Below are positions 1 to 6,609 of a stretch of 8,629 bases of DNA, piece by piece; positions within the stretch are counted from its first letter, which is position 1, and the number at the start of each line of letters is the position of its first letter. The DNA comes from Phytoactinopolyspora endophytica (GTDB lineage: Bacteria; Actinomycetota; Actinomycetes; Jiangellales; Jiangellaceae): positions 251,552 to 260,180 of the forward strand of contig NZ_ML142854.1 in NCBI RefSeq assembly GCF_004138495.1. Reading direction: 5' to 3'. The notes under the pieces are model-generated. The model worked only from the letters and a program-made list of their open reading frames with translations. It searched no databases and was not told where the DNA came from. Both the position numbers and the translations under genes were made by a program.

Positions 1-9
1 GAGCCTTGC

Positions 10-1242
10 GTGTCGCCGATCAAGTCATACCGCCGGCTGATAAGCCTGGCTGGCCCCGCCTACATCATCGTCGCATTTCTGGGACGGCTGCCACTGGCGA
101 TGAGCCAGCTGGGCGCCCTCCTTCTCGTCTCCACCGAGACCGGACGCTACTCGGCGGGCGGGCTGACGGCGGGCGCCGTCGCGGTCGCCAACGCCGTCGG
201 TGCCCCGGTCGCGGGCTTGCTGACGGACCGGATCGGGCAGCGGCCCGTGGTCCTCGTCCAGTCCCTGGCGTCGGCCACCGGGCTGGTCACCTTGGTCGTG
301 CTGGTGACCGCGGGCGCCCCACTGCCCGCGATCGTCGGTGTCGCCGGACTCGCCGGTCTGTGCATGCCGCAGGTCGGCCCGCTGTCCCGGGTCCGGTGGA
401 CCTACATCACCGAACCCACCGGCCGTGGTCAGCCGCGACTGATGGATGCCGCCTTCTCCTACGAGGGTGCGGCCGACGAAGCGTCGTTCGTCCTGGGACC
501 GGCTCTGGTCGGGGGCATCGCCGCCGTCATCCATCCCGGCGGGGCGCTGCTCGTCGCGGCCGGGCTCCTCGCCGTATTCGGGAGTGGGTTCGCTGTGCAT
601 CCGACGGCGATGTCGGCACGGGCACGGCCGCTCCAGCTGCCCGCGGCGCGCCGCGTGGTCACGCCGGAGCTTGCAGTACTGGCCGTCGCGATGCTGCTCA
701 TCGGGGCCGTGTTCGGTGCCACCCAGACCGGGACCACCGTGCTCGCCACACAGCAGGGCAACCCGGGGCACGCCGGTCTCGTGCATGCGCTGCTCGCAGT
801 CGGGAGCGTGATCGCCGGGCTCGCGGTCGCGGCCCTGCCGGCACGGTTCGGCTACCCGCGCCGGGTCCAAGTCTTCGCCGCCGGGCTGCTGGTGCTGTCG
901 GCGCCGCTGATCCTCGTGGACTCGCTGGCGGGCTTGGTGCCGGTCGTGCTCGTCTTGGGTTTCGCCATAGCGCCGTACATGATCAGCGTCGCCATGTTGG
1001 CCCGGAAGCTGGTCGCCGCGAGCCAGGCAGGGCTGGCGATGACGTTGCTCGCCGGGGCGACAGGTATCGGGTACGCGCTCGGATCCGGTACCGCGGGCAG
1101 GCTCGCCGACGTCAGCGGGCATCGCGCGGCGTTCGCGGTGACACTGGTGGCCAGTGCCACCGCGTTCGTCCTGGCTAGTGCCGCTCGCCAGCGGCTGTCG
1201 ACCGCGATCAGCCAGAGTCCCTCCGGTGTGCGGCGAGGTTGA
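10..1242 (+). CDS. MFS permease (drug/metabolite efflux type)
   Basis: This is a 410-residue integral membrane protein of the major facilitator superfamily, probably a proton-driven exporter; the substrate cannot be told. Hydrophobic segments run through the whole length, with the two halves joined by a basic loop near residues 201-217. A motif-A-like stretch (G69-x-L-x-D-R-x-G-x-R) lies in the loop after the second segment, as is usual in MFS proteins. Residues 156-170 (DEASFVLGPALVGGI) resemble a segment I recall from a group of actinobacterial MFS proteins. The GTG at 10 is the first start in frame and gives a normal N-terminus, but the frame is open to base 1 and no Shine-Dalgarno sequence is visible in the nine bases before it, so the true start may lie outside the window. 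It converges on the NTF2-like gene with a 48-bp gap. Family assignment is firm; direction and substrate are inferred. Confidence 0.88.
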   Translation: MSPIKSYRRLISLAGPAYIIVAFLGRLPLAMSQLGALLLVSTETGRYSAGGLTAGAVAVANAVGAPVAGLLTDRIGQRPVVLVQSLASATGLVTLVVLVTAGAPLPAIVGVAGLAGLCMPQVGPLSRVRWTYITEPTGRGQPRLMDAAFSYEGAADEASFVLGPALVGGIAAVIHPGGALLVAAGLLAVFGSGFAVHPTAMSARARPLQLPAARRVVTPELAVLAVAMLLIGAVFGATQTGTTVLATQQGNPGHAGLVHALLAVGSVIAGLAVAALPARFGYPRRVQVFAAGLLVLSAPLILVDSLAGLVPVVLVLGFAIAPYMISVAMLARKLVAASQAGLAMTLLAGATGIGYALGSGTAGRLADVSGHRAAFAVTLVASATAFVLASAARQRLSTAISQSPSGVRRG

Positions 1243-1274
1243 CCTGCCAGAGTTGCTTGCTGTTGTGAGCGTGA

Positions 1275-1311
1275 GGCCGCACGAGCGTGACTAAGCCGCT
1301 GCTGTGCGGCC
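1275..1311. terminator. Possible convergent terminator hairpin
   Basis: A perfect 8-bp inverted repeat (GGCCGCAC at 1275-1282, GTGCGGCC at 1304-1311) encloses a 21-base loop between the converging MFS and NTF2-like genes. The right arm lies inside the last codons of the NTF2-like gene, and there is no T-run on either side. The position fits a bidirectional terminator, but in DNA this GC-rich such a repeat can arise by chance. Confidence 0.28.
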
Positions 1312-1773
1312 GCGTCCTGCCGCGACTCTTTCCTGTGCCCTCTCGATCACGGTCCTTCCGCCCTCCTCGTAGGCCACGTTCAACGTGATCCCGCGGATCT
1401 TCCAGCCGTCGGTGAGACGTTCGAGCGTCATCACGTACTGCCCGGCGACCATCCACGTGGATGCGTCCTGCCCGTCGGCCAGATGGTGGTAGGCACGGAT
1501 GCTCGCCGTGCACGTCGCTTGATGCTCATCCTGCGCGGTCGTCACTACGGGCCCGAGCAGGTGTTGCGTGGAGTCGAAGCCGGGTAGCAGCTTTCGCCAG
1601 CGCATGATGAGCTCACCGGCATCCAACGTCTCTGGCTCGCCTCCCCAGAGCGACGTGTAGTCGATGGTGACAGTCGCCGCGAACGACGCGTAGGCGCTGT
1701 CCCAATCAACATTGTCGATCGCGTGCAGCATGGCGGCGACAGCCTCGCCTACGCCGTAGTCGGACGCGGTCAT
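1291..1773 (-). CDS. NTF2/SnoaL-like small protein
   Basis: This 160-residue soluble protein looks like the NTF2-like/SnoaL-like cone fold used by small cyclases, isomerases, dehydratases and ligand-binding proteins. The layout supports this: an N-terminal helix pair with W24 and D25 (residues 6-33), a helix ending at L62-L63, then a beta-rich part starting with the typical TQHLLG (69-74) and running through ASIRAYHH, WMVAGQYVMTLER and DGWKIRGITL. The C-terminal tail after about residue 137 is charged and probably disordered. ATG 1773 overlaps the stop of the upstream hydrolase as ATGA, and GGAGG (1781-1785) sits 7 bases before it inside the hydrolase gene, so the two are co-transcribed and probably translationally coupled. 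That suggests it acts on, or with the product of, the hydrolase. Catalytic residues cannot be assigned; a binding-only role is equally possible. Confidence 0.8.
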   Translation of the reverse strand: MTASDYGVGEAVAAMLHAIDNVDWDSAYASFAATVTIDYTSLWGGEPETLDAGELIMRWRKLLPGFDSTQHLLGPVVTTAQDEHQATCTASIRAYHHLADGQDASTWMVAGQYVMTLERLTDGWKIRGITLNVAYEEGGRTVIERAQERVAAGRGRTAAA

Positions 1774-2702
1774 CTCGATACCTCCGCATCGACACCGCCG
1801 GTCAGCGTCTTGGAGAAATGTGCATCCAGTGCCTCGACGGCGAACTCCACCTGCGCCGGCTGGTCGTAGAAGTCGATCTGCCCGCCCTCACCCCAGGCGA
1901 CGTCCGCGGGACCGCGAAGCCCTCGCCGCACCTGCTCGATGTTGTCCGGGAACACGCAACCGTCGGAGTGAACGAACAACGACGGCACGGAGACCGAGGA
2001 CCGGGCCGCGGCCAGCCCGTCGAACGTCAGCCACGGTATCCAGCTCATCTCCGCCATCTCATTCGGCCACTCGGGGATCGCGCCACGATCCTCGGCGCTG
2101 TAGTAGTCGAGCTCGAGATGCATGCCGGCACGGTCGTTGCCCGGATCGTATGCGGGCACGGTCAGGACCTCGCCGTCGCTCACGTACCGGGCGGTGGCTG
2201 CTTGGGCACGGTCGAGCCTGAGCTGGACGCCCTGCATGCCTCCGTAGAAGGGCGCCACCGAGGTGGTGTCGTGGAACCATCCGGCGACGCTGGCGTACGA
2301 GGCGATGGGTGCTCCCTGGGCGATGGCCGACAGCGCGTACTGGGCGCTGGCGCAGATGCCGACGTAGCCAACGTCGCCGGGCCGGGTGAACGACAGCGTC
2401 GAGGCGAATCGGGCGGCGGCATCGATGTCGGCGATCTTGCGGCTGGGCAGCTCGACATGGCGCAGGTCGCCGCCGCTCTGCCCCCAGCCCGCGAAGTCGA
2501 AGGTGATCGCCGTGTAGCCGCGCCGGGCAAGCGCGTCGGCGTACAGGTCGGCCATCTGTTCTTTCACAGTCAGCCATGAGCCGGTGATCAACACGGCCGG
2601 CTGCCGCTCGACGATGCTTTCGGCACACCGATGTACCCGGCCGATGATCCTGCTCCCGCCACTGGTGAACATGACGGGGAACGTCGTGAGCTCTGTTGTC
2701 AT
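1770..2702 (-). CDS. Alpha/beta hydrolase, Cys-elbow type
   Basis: This 310-residue cytoplasmic protein has an alpha/beta hydrolase layout: an early strand AVLITGSWLTVKEQ that forms the oxyanion region, then YTAITFDFAGWGQSGG, then the nucleophile elbow VGICASAQYA. The elbow places Cys117 at the nucleophile position instead of the usual Ser in GxSxG, as in dienelactone-hydrolase-like and YcjY-like proteins. A candidate acid is Asp247 in HSDGCVFPDN. Where the catalytic His is expected near the C-terminus the sequence reads GGQIDFYDQP, giving Gln275. I chose ATG 2702 because GAGAGGGG lies 7 bases upstream (2710-2717); an upstream in-frame GTG at 2726 adds 8 residues but has no such site. It is the first gene of a pair with the NTF2-like gene and lies downstream of an AraC-type regulator on the same strand. 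The substrate is unknown, and loss of the His makes true hydrolase activity uncertain. Confidence 0.82.
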   Translation of the reverse strand: MTTELTTFPVMFTSGGSRIIGRVHRCAESIVERQPAVLITGSWLTVKEQMADLYADALARRGYTAITFDFAGWGQSGGDLRHVELPSRKIADIDAAARFASTLSFTRPGDVGYVGICASAQYALSAIAQGAPIASYASVAGWFHDTTSVAPFYGGMQGVQLRLDRAQAATARYVSDGEVLTVPAYDPGNDRAGMHLELDYYSAEDRGAIPEWPNEMAEMSWIPWLTFDGLAAARSSVSVPSLFVHSDGCVFPDNIEQVRRGLRGPADVAWGEGGQIDFYDQPAQVEFAVEALDAHFSKTLTGGVDAEVSR

Positions 2703-2837
2703 CGTTTGACCCCTCTCTGCATCCACACGCCGGAACGCGTGCGGACACCGCTGAGAGTGGCACGCCGGCGGCGGTCGGGGGAGGGTCGGATCTTGCTCTC
2801 TGTCGCCGCGTGGGGGAGACCGGCCGTACCGACAGTT
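2703..2837 (-). promoter_or_regulatory. AraC-hydrolase gap, likely hydrolase promoter/operator
   Basis: This 135-bp gap follows the AraC stop and precedes the hydrolase start. It holds the hydrolase ribosome binding site (2710-2717), a short inverted repeat CACGC-N6-GCGTG (2726-2741), and an 8-base direct repeat CACGCCGG at 2726-2733 and 2761-2768, spaced 35 bp start to start. Direct repeats are the usual binding-site form for AraC-family regulators, so this could be an operator. Both elements are GC-rich and could be chance. I see no convincing -35/-10 pair. Confidence 0.3.
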
Positions 2838-3728
2838 TCAGCGTGGACGCAGATCCGACGGGGTGAAGCCGGTGTAGCGGCGGAGCAGGCGCCTGAAGTG
2901 TCCAACGTTGGAGTACCCGACCGAGTACGCGACTTCAGGGACGCTGCGTCGCGAACTGATCAACAACGTCTTGGCGGCCTCCATGCGACGCATGGTGACG
3001 TACTCGTGCGGGGCCATGCCGACGGTGTTCTTGAATGCGCGGGCGAAGTGGTACACGCTCAGATGGGCCTGAGCGGCCACGTCGTCCAGGGTCAATGGCT
3101 CGGCCAGCCGGTGGTCGACGAACTCGGCGATCCGGTCCACGAGTGTGCGGCCGAGCCTGCCGGAACGCTGTGTCCAGCGCGGCCGTGGACGAACGTAGTG
3201 GTCTGCGACATGCTCGATCAAGCGATGAACGAGCACACTCGCGTGCATCGCGTCCAGGTCGCCGTCGTGGTCAAGATGCGTCCGGCGGATGACGGCGGCC
3301 AGACCCAGCATTGTGGCATCGTGGCCTGCTGTTACCGTTTCGATCTCCACCATGCCGGTGTGAGCCGGATCGGCCACGGCTTTGAGCATGTCCACGTCGG
3401 GGTAGATCTCCAGTGCCTCGGTCGGCTCCGTCACCTCCGCCCATCGCACTTCCTGCAGGCCTGTGGCGAACACCGCGCCGGCGGGTATGGCGAGGTAACG
3501 TGCCCGCCCGCCCACCTCGTAGCCCACCCGCCGGTGCGCGCTGAACGACACACCCACCTGGTTCGGCCTGGTGACGGTCACGGTGTCATCCGGCGGCAGC
3601 CAGCTGTACTCGGAACGCAACCCCGGCCAGTTTCGGACAGACGACTCCACGCGGTCGGCCCGCATGTGGGTGCCGTTACGAACCGCGGTGGGCGACGTCC
3701 CACCGCCGTCGAGGCTGCGCTTAGCCAC
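2838..3728 (-). CDS. AraC-family transcriptional regulator
   Basis: This 296-residue protein has the AraC-family two-part layout. The N-terminal part (about 35-190) is a sensing domain, probably a beta-rich cupin-like fold followed by linker helices, with an unknown ligand. The C-terminal part (about 195-296) is the double helix-turn-helix DNA-binding domain: the first HTH is in LTLDDVAAQAHLSVYHFAR (213-230), followed by FKNTVGMAPHEYV, then the second HTH in SVPEVAYSVGYSNVGHFRR (262-280) and the closing YTGFTPSDLR, which closely match the family signature. GTG 3728 is chosen because GGGGAGG (3738-3744) lies 9 bases upstream; an internal ATG at residue 22 is the main alternative. It lies upstream of and on the same strand as the hydrolase/NTF2 pair and is the obvious candidate regulator of that pair, probably an activator as is common in the family. 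Direct control is inferred from position only. Confidence 0.9.
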   Translation of the reverse strand: MAKRSLDGGGTSPTAVRNGTHMRADRVESSVRNWPGLRSEYSWLPPDDTVTVTRPNQVGVSFSAHRRVGYEVGGRARYLAIPAGAVFATGLQEVRWAEVTEPTEALEIYPDVDMLKAVADPAHTGMVEIETVTAGHDATMLGLAAVIRRTHLDHDGDLDAMHASVLVHRLIEHVADHYVRPRPRWTQRSGRLGRTLVDRIAEFVDHRLAEPLTLDDVAAQAHLSVYHFARAFKNTVGMAPHEYVTMRRMEAAKTLLISSRRSVPEVAYSVGYSNVGHFRRLLRRYTGFTPSDLRPR

Positions 3729-3755
3729 GTTGATGTGCCTCCCCGGATGCGCACT

Positions 3756-3768
3756 GTCATCTTATGAC
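3756..3768. promoter_or_regulatory. Inverted repeat upstream of AraC gene
   Basis: GTCAT-CTT-ATGAC is a perfect 5-bp inverted repeat with a 3-base spacer, 28 bases before the GTG start of the AraC gene, where a promoter or autoregulatory operator would be expected. On the minus strand it contains TAAGAT, a weak -10-like hexamer, but no matching -35 is visible. Its function is unproven. Confidence 0.25.
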
Positions 3769-3836
3769 GAGTGGCTCAGATGAGAGGCAGCGCTAGAGTT
3801 CCTCGTCGGTCGAGGCCGGTGCCAGGGGTGACAGGT

Positions 3837-3864
3837 GTGCCCGCTTTGTCGTCTGGCCGGGCAC
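3837..3864 (-). terminator. Second hairpin after MMPL gene
   Basis: A perfect 7-bp inverted repeat (GTGCCCG at 3837-3843, CGGGCAC at 3858-3864) with a 14-base loop lies just beyond the stronger hairpin at 3872-3906, downstream of the MMPL exporter. It may back up that terminator before the AraC promoter. There is no T-run. Confidence 0.3.
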
Positions 3865-3871
3865 TGGTGTC

Positions 3872-3906
3872 GCGGGGCGAACGGCTTCCATGACCGCTCG
3901 CCCCGC
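3872..3906 (-). terminator. Likely terminator of the MMPL transcript
   Basis: A 13-bp stem (plus-strand arms 3872-3884 and 3894-3906) with a 9-base loop starts 8 bases after the MMPL stop. Read as minus-strand RNA, all 13 positions pair, one of them as G-U; read from the plus strand, that position is an A-C mismatch. This favours a hairpin working in the MMPL direction. There is no U-tract, which is common for actinobacterial terminators. Confidence 0.6.
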
Positions 3907-3914
3907 CTGGGTTA

Positions 3915-6107
3915 CTACGTGTGAGCCAGCTGCTGTTCGTCGTCGGCGGACTCGCCCAGTGTGTGCCGCAGCTTCTCGCCTTCGACATCGACGTCGGGCA
4001 GCAACCGGTCAAGCCAGCTGGGCATCCACCACGCTCGATGTCCGAGCAGTGCCATGACGGCTGGCACGATAGTCATTCGCACGATGAACGCGTCGACCGC
4101 GATCGCGAACGCCAGGGCGAACCCCACCTGTTTGATGGTGCCTTCGCCGAGTATGAAGCTGCCGAAGACGCTGATCATGATGATCGCGGCAGCCGTGACC
4201 ACTCGGGCGCCGTGCTGGAACCCGTTGACCACGGCGGCCACCGGTGCCGTGCCGTGCACATGCTCCTCCCGCATCCGGGTGCCGATGAAGATCTGGTAGT
4301 CCATGGCGAGCCCGAACACGATGCCGATCGCTATGACCGGTAAGAAGCTCATGATGGGGCCGGTGCTCTCGACTCCGAACACGTCGCGCAGCCATCCCCA
4401 CTGGAACACGGCCACCAGGGCACCGAGCGTGGCGGAGATGGTGAGCAGGAATCCGAGCGCGGCCTTGATCGGGACCAGGATCGAGCGGAACGCCAGCATC
4501 AGCAGGATCATCGATATGCCGACGATGAACGCGAGGTAGGGGATCAGCGCATCGCTGAGCGTTCCGGTGAAGTCGATGTGGACGGCGGTGAGTCCGGTGA
4601 CCATGAGGGCAGCTCCGGTCGCGGCCTCGGCGTCCGCGGCCTCATCCCGGAGTGCGTTGACCAGATCCTCGGTCTCCTGCGAGCTGGGCCCGGTCTCGGG
4701 GAGGACGGTCACGGTGGCCGTGTCGCCCGCTGGGTTGAAGTTTGCCGGTGAGACGGCGGCGACGTTGTCGAGCTGGCCAGCCACGTCCGCGACGTGGGCG
4801 GCGGCGCCTTCCGGGTCGGCGCTGTCTGTCGCGTCGATGACGATCGTCAGCGGGCCGTTGTAGCCGGCGCCGAATCCGTCGGCGACCAAGTCGTATGCCT
4901 CGCGCGCTGTGCTCTCCTCCGCTGCGGTGCCGTCGTCGGGTATCGCCATGTGCATGTCCAGCGCCGGCACCGCCAGGGTGCCGAGGCCAATGGCCGTGAT
5001 GGCCAGCACCGGGGCAGGCCGGCGCGTGACGAACTGTGCCCACCGGCGCCCCGCCGTCGGCTTGCCCCCTTTGGACTCGGGATCCCGTGCCCGCAGGCCG
5101 GGGATGCGCCCACCCACGATGCGGCTGCCGGCGAACCCGAACATCGCGGGAAGCAGAGTCAGCGCGATGATGACCGCGATCGCGACGGCTGCCGCGGCCC
5201 CGAGGCCGAGCTGCGTGGTGAAGGAGATCCCGAAGATCGCCAGACCACCCAACGCCACGATGACGATCAGGCCCGCGAACACGATCGCCGAACCGGCCGT
5301 GCCGACGGCGCGGCCGACAGCCTCCAACGGCGCATGTCCGATCGCCAGCTCATGCCGGTACCGGGAGACGATGAATAGGGCGTAGTCGATCGCCAAGGCC
5401 ATTCCCAGCATCATGGCGATCGTCGATGTGTCGCTGGCCAGGTCGAATGCGGCGGTTGCGGCCGCGATGCCCATGATCGTGATACCGACACCGATGACCG
5501 CGTTCAGCAGCGGTAGCCCAGCGGCGACGAACGAGCCGAAGGTGATGACCAGCACCACAGCCGCCACTGCCAGGCCGATGAGCTCCGCAGCGCCGGCCTC
5601 CCCTTCCACTTCGAGAGCCTCGCCACGCATTTCCACGGTCAACCCGGCGTCGCGTGCGTCTGTGACGGCGTCGTCCAGGGTGTCCGCCGCGTCGTCGGGT
5701 GGATCCTCGCCGTACGCCACCTCCGCAAAGGCCACTGAGCCGTCCTCGGCGACGGTGCCGGCTTCGAACGGCGAGGTCACGTCCAACGTGCCCGGCGTCG
5801 TAGCCAGGCGCTCTACGGTCTGCTCGATGATCGCCTGGTTTCCTGGCTCCGTCAGCGTCTCGCCGTCGGGAACGGCGAACACCACCTGAGCCGATGTGAG
5901 ACCGACGGAGTCGTCGGGGAAGCGTTCCTCGAGGAGATCGAAGGCCTGCGAGGACTCCGTATCCGGGATTTCGAACTCATCCACGGTCTCTTTCGAGAGC
6001 GTGACCCCGGCGATGCTCACGACTACCAGCGCGCCGAGCCAAGCGGCGAGCACGGTCTTCCGTCGCTGGAAGCCCCAGCGGGAAAGTCTGTATAAGAACT
6101 GTGCCAC
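3915..6107 (-). CDS. MMPL-family (RND superfamily) transporter
   Basis: This 730-residue inner-membrane exporter has the duplicated RND/MMPL layout: TM1 at about 17-37, a first extracytoplasmic domain at about 38-170, TM2-6 at about 174-325, a cytoplasmic linker (326-360), TM7 at about 366-383, a second extracytoplasmic domain (384-520), and TM8-12 at about 522-692, then a charged cytoplasmic tail. Both halves keep the paired Asp-Tyr of the proton relay: D241-Y242 in GMALAIDYALFIVSRYR and D603-Y604 in GLAMDYQIFIGTRMREE. Family members export lipids, pigments or drugs using the proton gradient; the substrate here is unknown. GTG 6107 has AAGGAG at 6114-6119, 6 bases upstream, among the best ribosome binding sites in the window, so high expression is plausible. 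It is transcribed divergently from the ABC remnant and two-component system, and no TetR-type regulator adjoins it. Two hairpins separate it from the AraC gene, so they are probably not one operon. Confidence 0.93.
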   Translation of the reverse strand: MAQFLYRLSRWGFQRRKTVLAAWLGALVVVSIAGVTLSKETVDEFEIPDTESSQAFDLLEERFPDDSVGLTSAQVVFAVPDGETLTEPGNQAIIEQTVERLATTPGTLDVTSPFEAGTVAEDGSVAFAEVAYGEDPPDDAADTLDDAVTDARDAGLTVEMRGEALEVEGEAGAAELIGLAVAAVVLVITFGSFVAAGLPLLNAVIGVGITIMGIAAATAAFDLASDTSTIAMMLGMALAIDYALFIVSRYRHELAIGHAPLEAVGRAVGTAGSAIVFAGLIVIVALGGLAIFGISFTTQLGLGAAAAVAIAVIIALTLLPAMFGFAGSRIVGGRIPGLRARDPESKGGKPTAGRRWAQFVTRRPAPVLAITAIGLGTLAVPALDMHMAIPDDGTAAEESTAREAYDLVADGFGAGYNGPLTIVIDATDSADPEGAAAHVADVAGQLDNVAAVSPANFNPAGDTATVTVLPETGPSSQETEDLVNALRDEAADAEAATGAALMVTGLTAVHIDFTGTLSDALIPYLAFIVGISMILLMLAFRSILVPIKAALGFLLTISATLGALVAVFQWGWLRDVFGVESTGPIMSFLPVIAIGIVFGLAMDYQIFIGTRMREEHVHGTAPVAAVVNGFQHGARVVTAAAIIMISVFGSFILGEGTIKQVGFALAFAIAVDAFIVRMTIVPAVMALLGHRAWWMPSWLDRLLPDVDVEGEKLRHTLGESADDEQQLAHT

Positions 6108-6113
6108 GAAAAT

Positions 6114-6127
6114 CTCCTTATCGATAA
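6114..6127 (-). promoter_or_regulatory. MMPL ribosome binding site with overlapping palindrome
   Basis: AAGGAG (plus-strand 6114-6119) is a near-perfect Shine-Dalgarno sequence that fixes the MMPL GTG start. It overlaps by two bases the perfect 10-bp palindrome TTATCGATAA (6118-6127), AT-rich and unusual for this genome. The palindrome could be part of a repressor site or a leader element, but it could also be chance. Confidence 0.4.
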
Positions 6128-6305
6128 ATTGTGCTGTTCCTCGGCCGTTTCCTCTCGATTACCGCGCTGATCTCACGCGGCACTGAACCCGGTTATCGTT
6201 GCTTGGGCTCACTTCGGGAACGTACTGCCAGACTATTTCTGCAATGACGTGGCCGGCCTCGGTCACGGTGCTGAGATTTCCTATCGCGAAAGGAGGCGGA
6301 GTGAG

Positions 6306-6563
6306 ATGTCGGTCGATCCATTGGACGTAGGAATCGCTACTACTTGCGTCGGTGCCGGCCGGCGTCCAGCTCACGTCGGACAGGTTGTATTGCCGCGTTC
6401 CTGCTGCTCAGCAGCTACGACTCCGATATGCGCTCTCTTTGAGCATCGACGAAAGTCGGTGCGTATCTACGCCAAAAGTAGCGGCGTGCGGCCGGTCGGT
6501 GGCCATTGGGAGACATCTAAGTTCGATGCTCGGGACGACGCCATGCCCAGAATGTGGTTCTAG
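6306..6563 (+). CDS. Doubtful short ORF, unknown
   Basis: This 85-codon frame starts at an ATG with AAAGGAGG (6289-6296) 9 bases upstream, a textbook ribosome binding site, and ends 46 bases before the ABC remnant. I do not recognise the product: it begins MSVDPLDVGIATTC, has four Cys (one adjacent pair) and a basic middle (EHRRKSVRIYAK), with no signal peptide or membrane segment. Third codon positions are only about half G/C, unlike every real gene here, which argues against coding or suggests foreign origin. The ribosome binding site is the only positive evidence. Confidence 0.2.
   Translation: MSVDPLDVGIATTCVGAGRRPAHVGQVVLPRSCCSAATTPICALFEHRRKSVRIYAKSSGVRPVGGHWETSKFDARDDAMPRMWF
6443..6462 (+). 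promoter_or_regulatory. GAAA-tetraloop hairpin
   Basis: GCATCGAC (6443-6450) and GTCGGTGC (6455-6462) pair as an 8-bp stem closed by a GAAA loop. As plus-strand RNA all positions pair, one as U-G. GNRA loops are favoured in structured RNA, so this may be a leader element of the downstream plus-strand transcript or a small attenuator. It could equally be a DNA operator. No flanking T-run is present. Confidence 0.25.
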
Positions 6564-6585
6564 CGTGGAACTGCGGGTTGGGAAA

Positions 6586-6591
6586 TAATAT
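6586..6591 (+). promoter_or_regulatory. Possible -10 element of ABC remnant/TCS operon
   Basis: TAATAT lies in a short AT-rich patch 18 bases before the ABC remnant start. It resembles a sigma-70-type -10 hexamer. No good -35 hexamer is found 16-18 bases upstream. The transcript start would leave a very short leader that still includes the ribosome binding site GGAAGGGA (6596-6603). Confidence 0.2.
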
Positions 6592-6609
6592 GAGCGGAAG
6601 GGATATTCC

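Larger units (their letters stand above)
6108..6609. other. Low-GC divergent intergenic region
   Basis: These 502 bases separate the divergent MMPL and ABC-remnant genes and must hold both promoters. Two 60-base rows counted by hand give 50% (6421-6480) and 52% (6181-6240) G+C, against 73% for a kinase row (7681-7740). No reading frame shows the strong G/C third-position bias of the neighbouring genes. A 71-codon minus-strand frame (6374-6159) and several plus-strand frames are open, but none matches a family I know. Contents worth noting are a palindrome by the MMPL start, a short ORF with a strong ribosome binding site, a GAAA-loop hairpin, and a -10-like element near 6586. The composition could mean a regulatory region or decayed, transferred DNA. 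Confidence 0.6.

Noticed and set aside
6..1178. 390-codon plus-strand frame overlapping the MFS gene
   Set aside because: Its product is an Arg/Gly/Pro-rich low-complexity sequence without motifs; the frame four bases later encodes a clear membrane permease.
2631..3767. 378-codon plus-strand frame antisense to the AraC gene
   Set aside because: The minus strand encodes a full AraC DNA-binding domain with a good ribosome binding site; the plus-strand product has no recognisable domain.
3915..6107. Idea that the AraC gene is co-transcribed with the MMPL gene
   Set aside because: The 186-bp gap holds two hairpins, the stronger one oriented for the minus strand, and the AraC gene has its own upstream space and ribosome binding site.
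6354..6363. GCCGGCCGGC palindrome
   Set aside because: Pure G/C palindromes of this length are frequent by chance in such DNA, and nothing nearby gives it a role.
6159..6374. 71-codon minus-strand frame (contains IDRHLTPPPFAIGNL)
   Set aside because: It starts at GTG without a clear ribosome binding site, has no strong G/C third-position bias and matches no family I know. It might be a gene fragment, but this cannot be supported from sequence alone.
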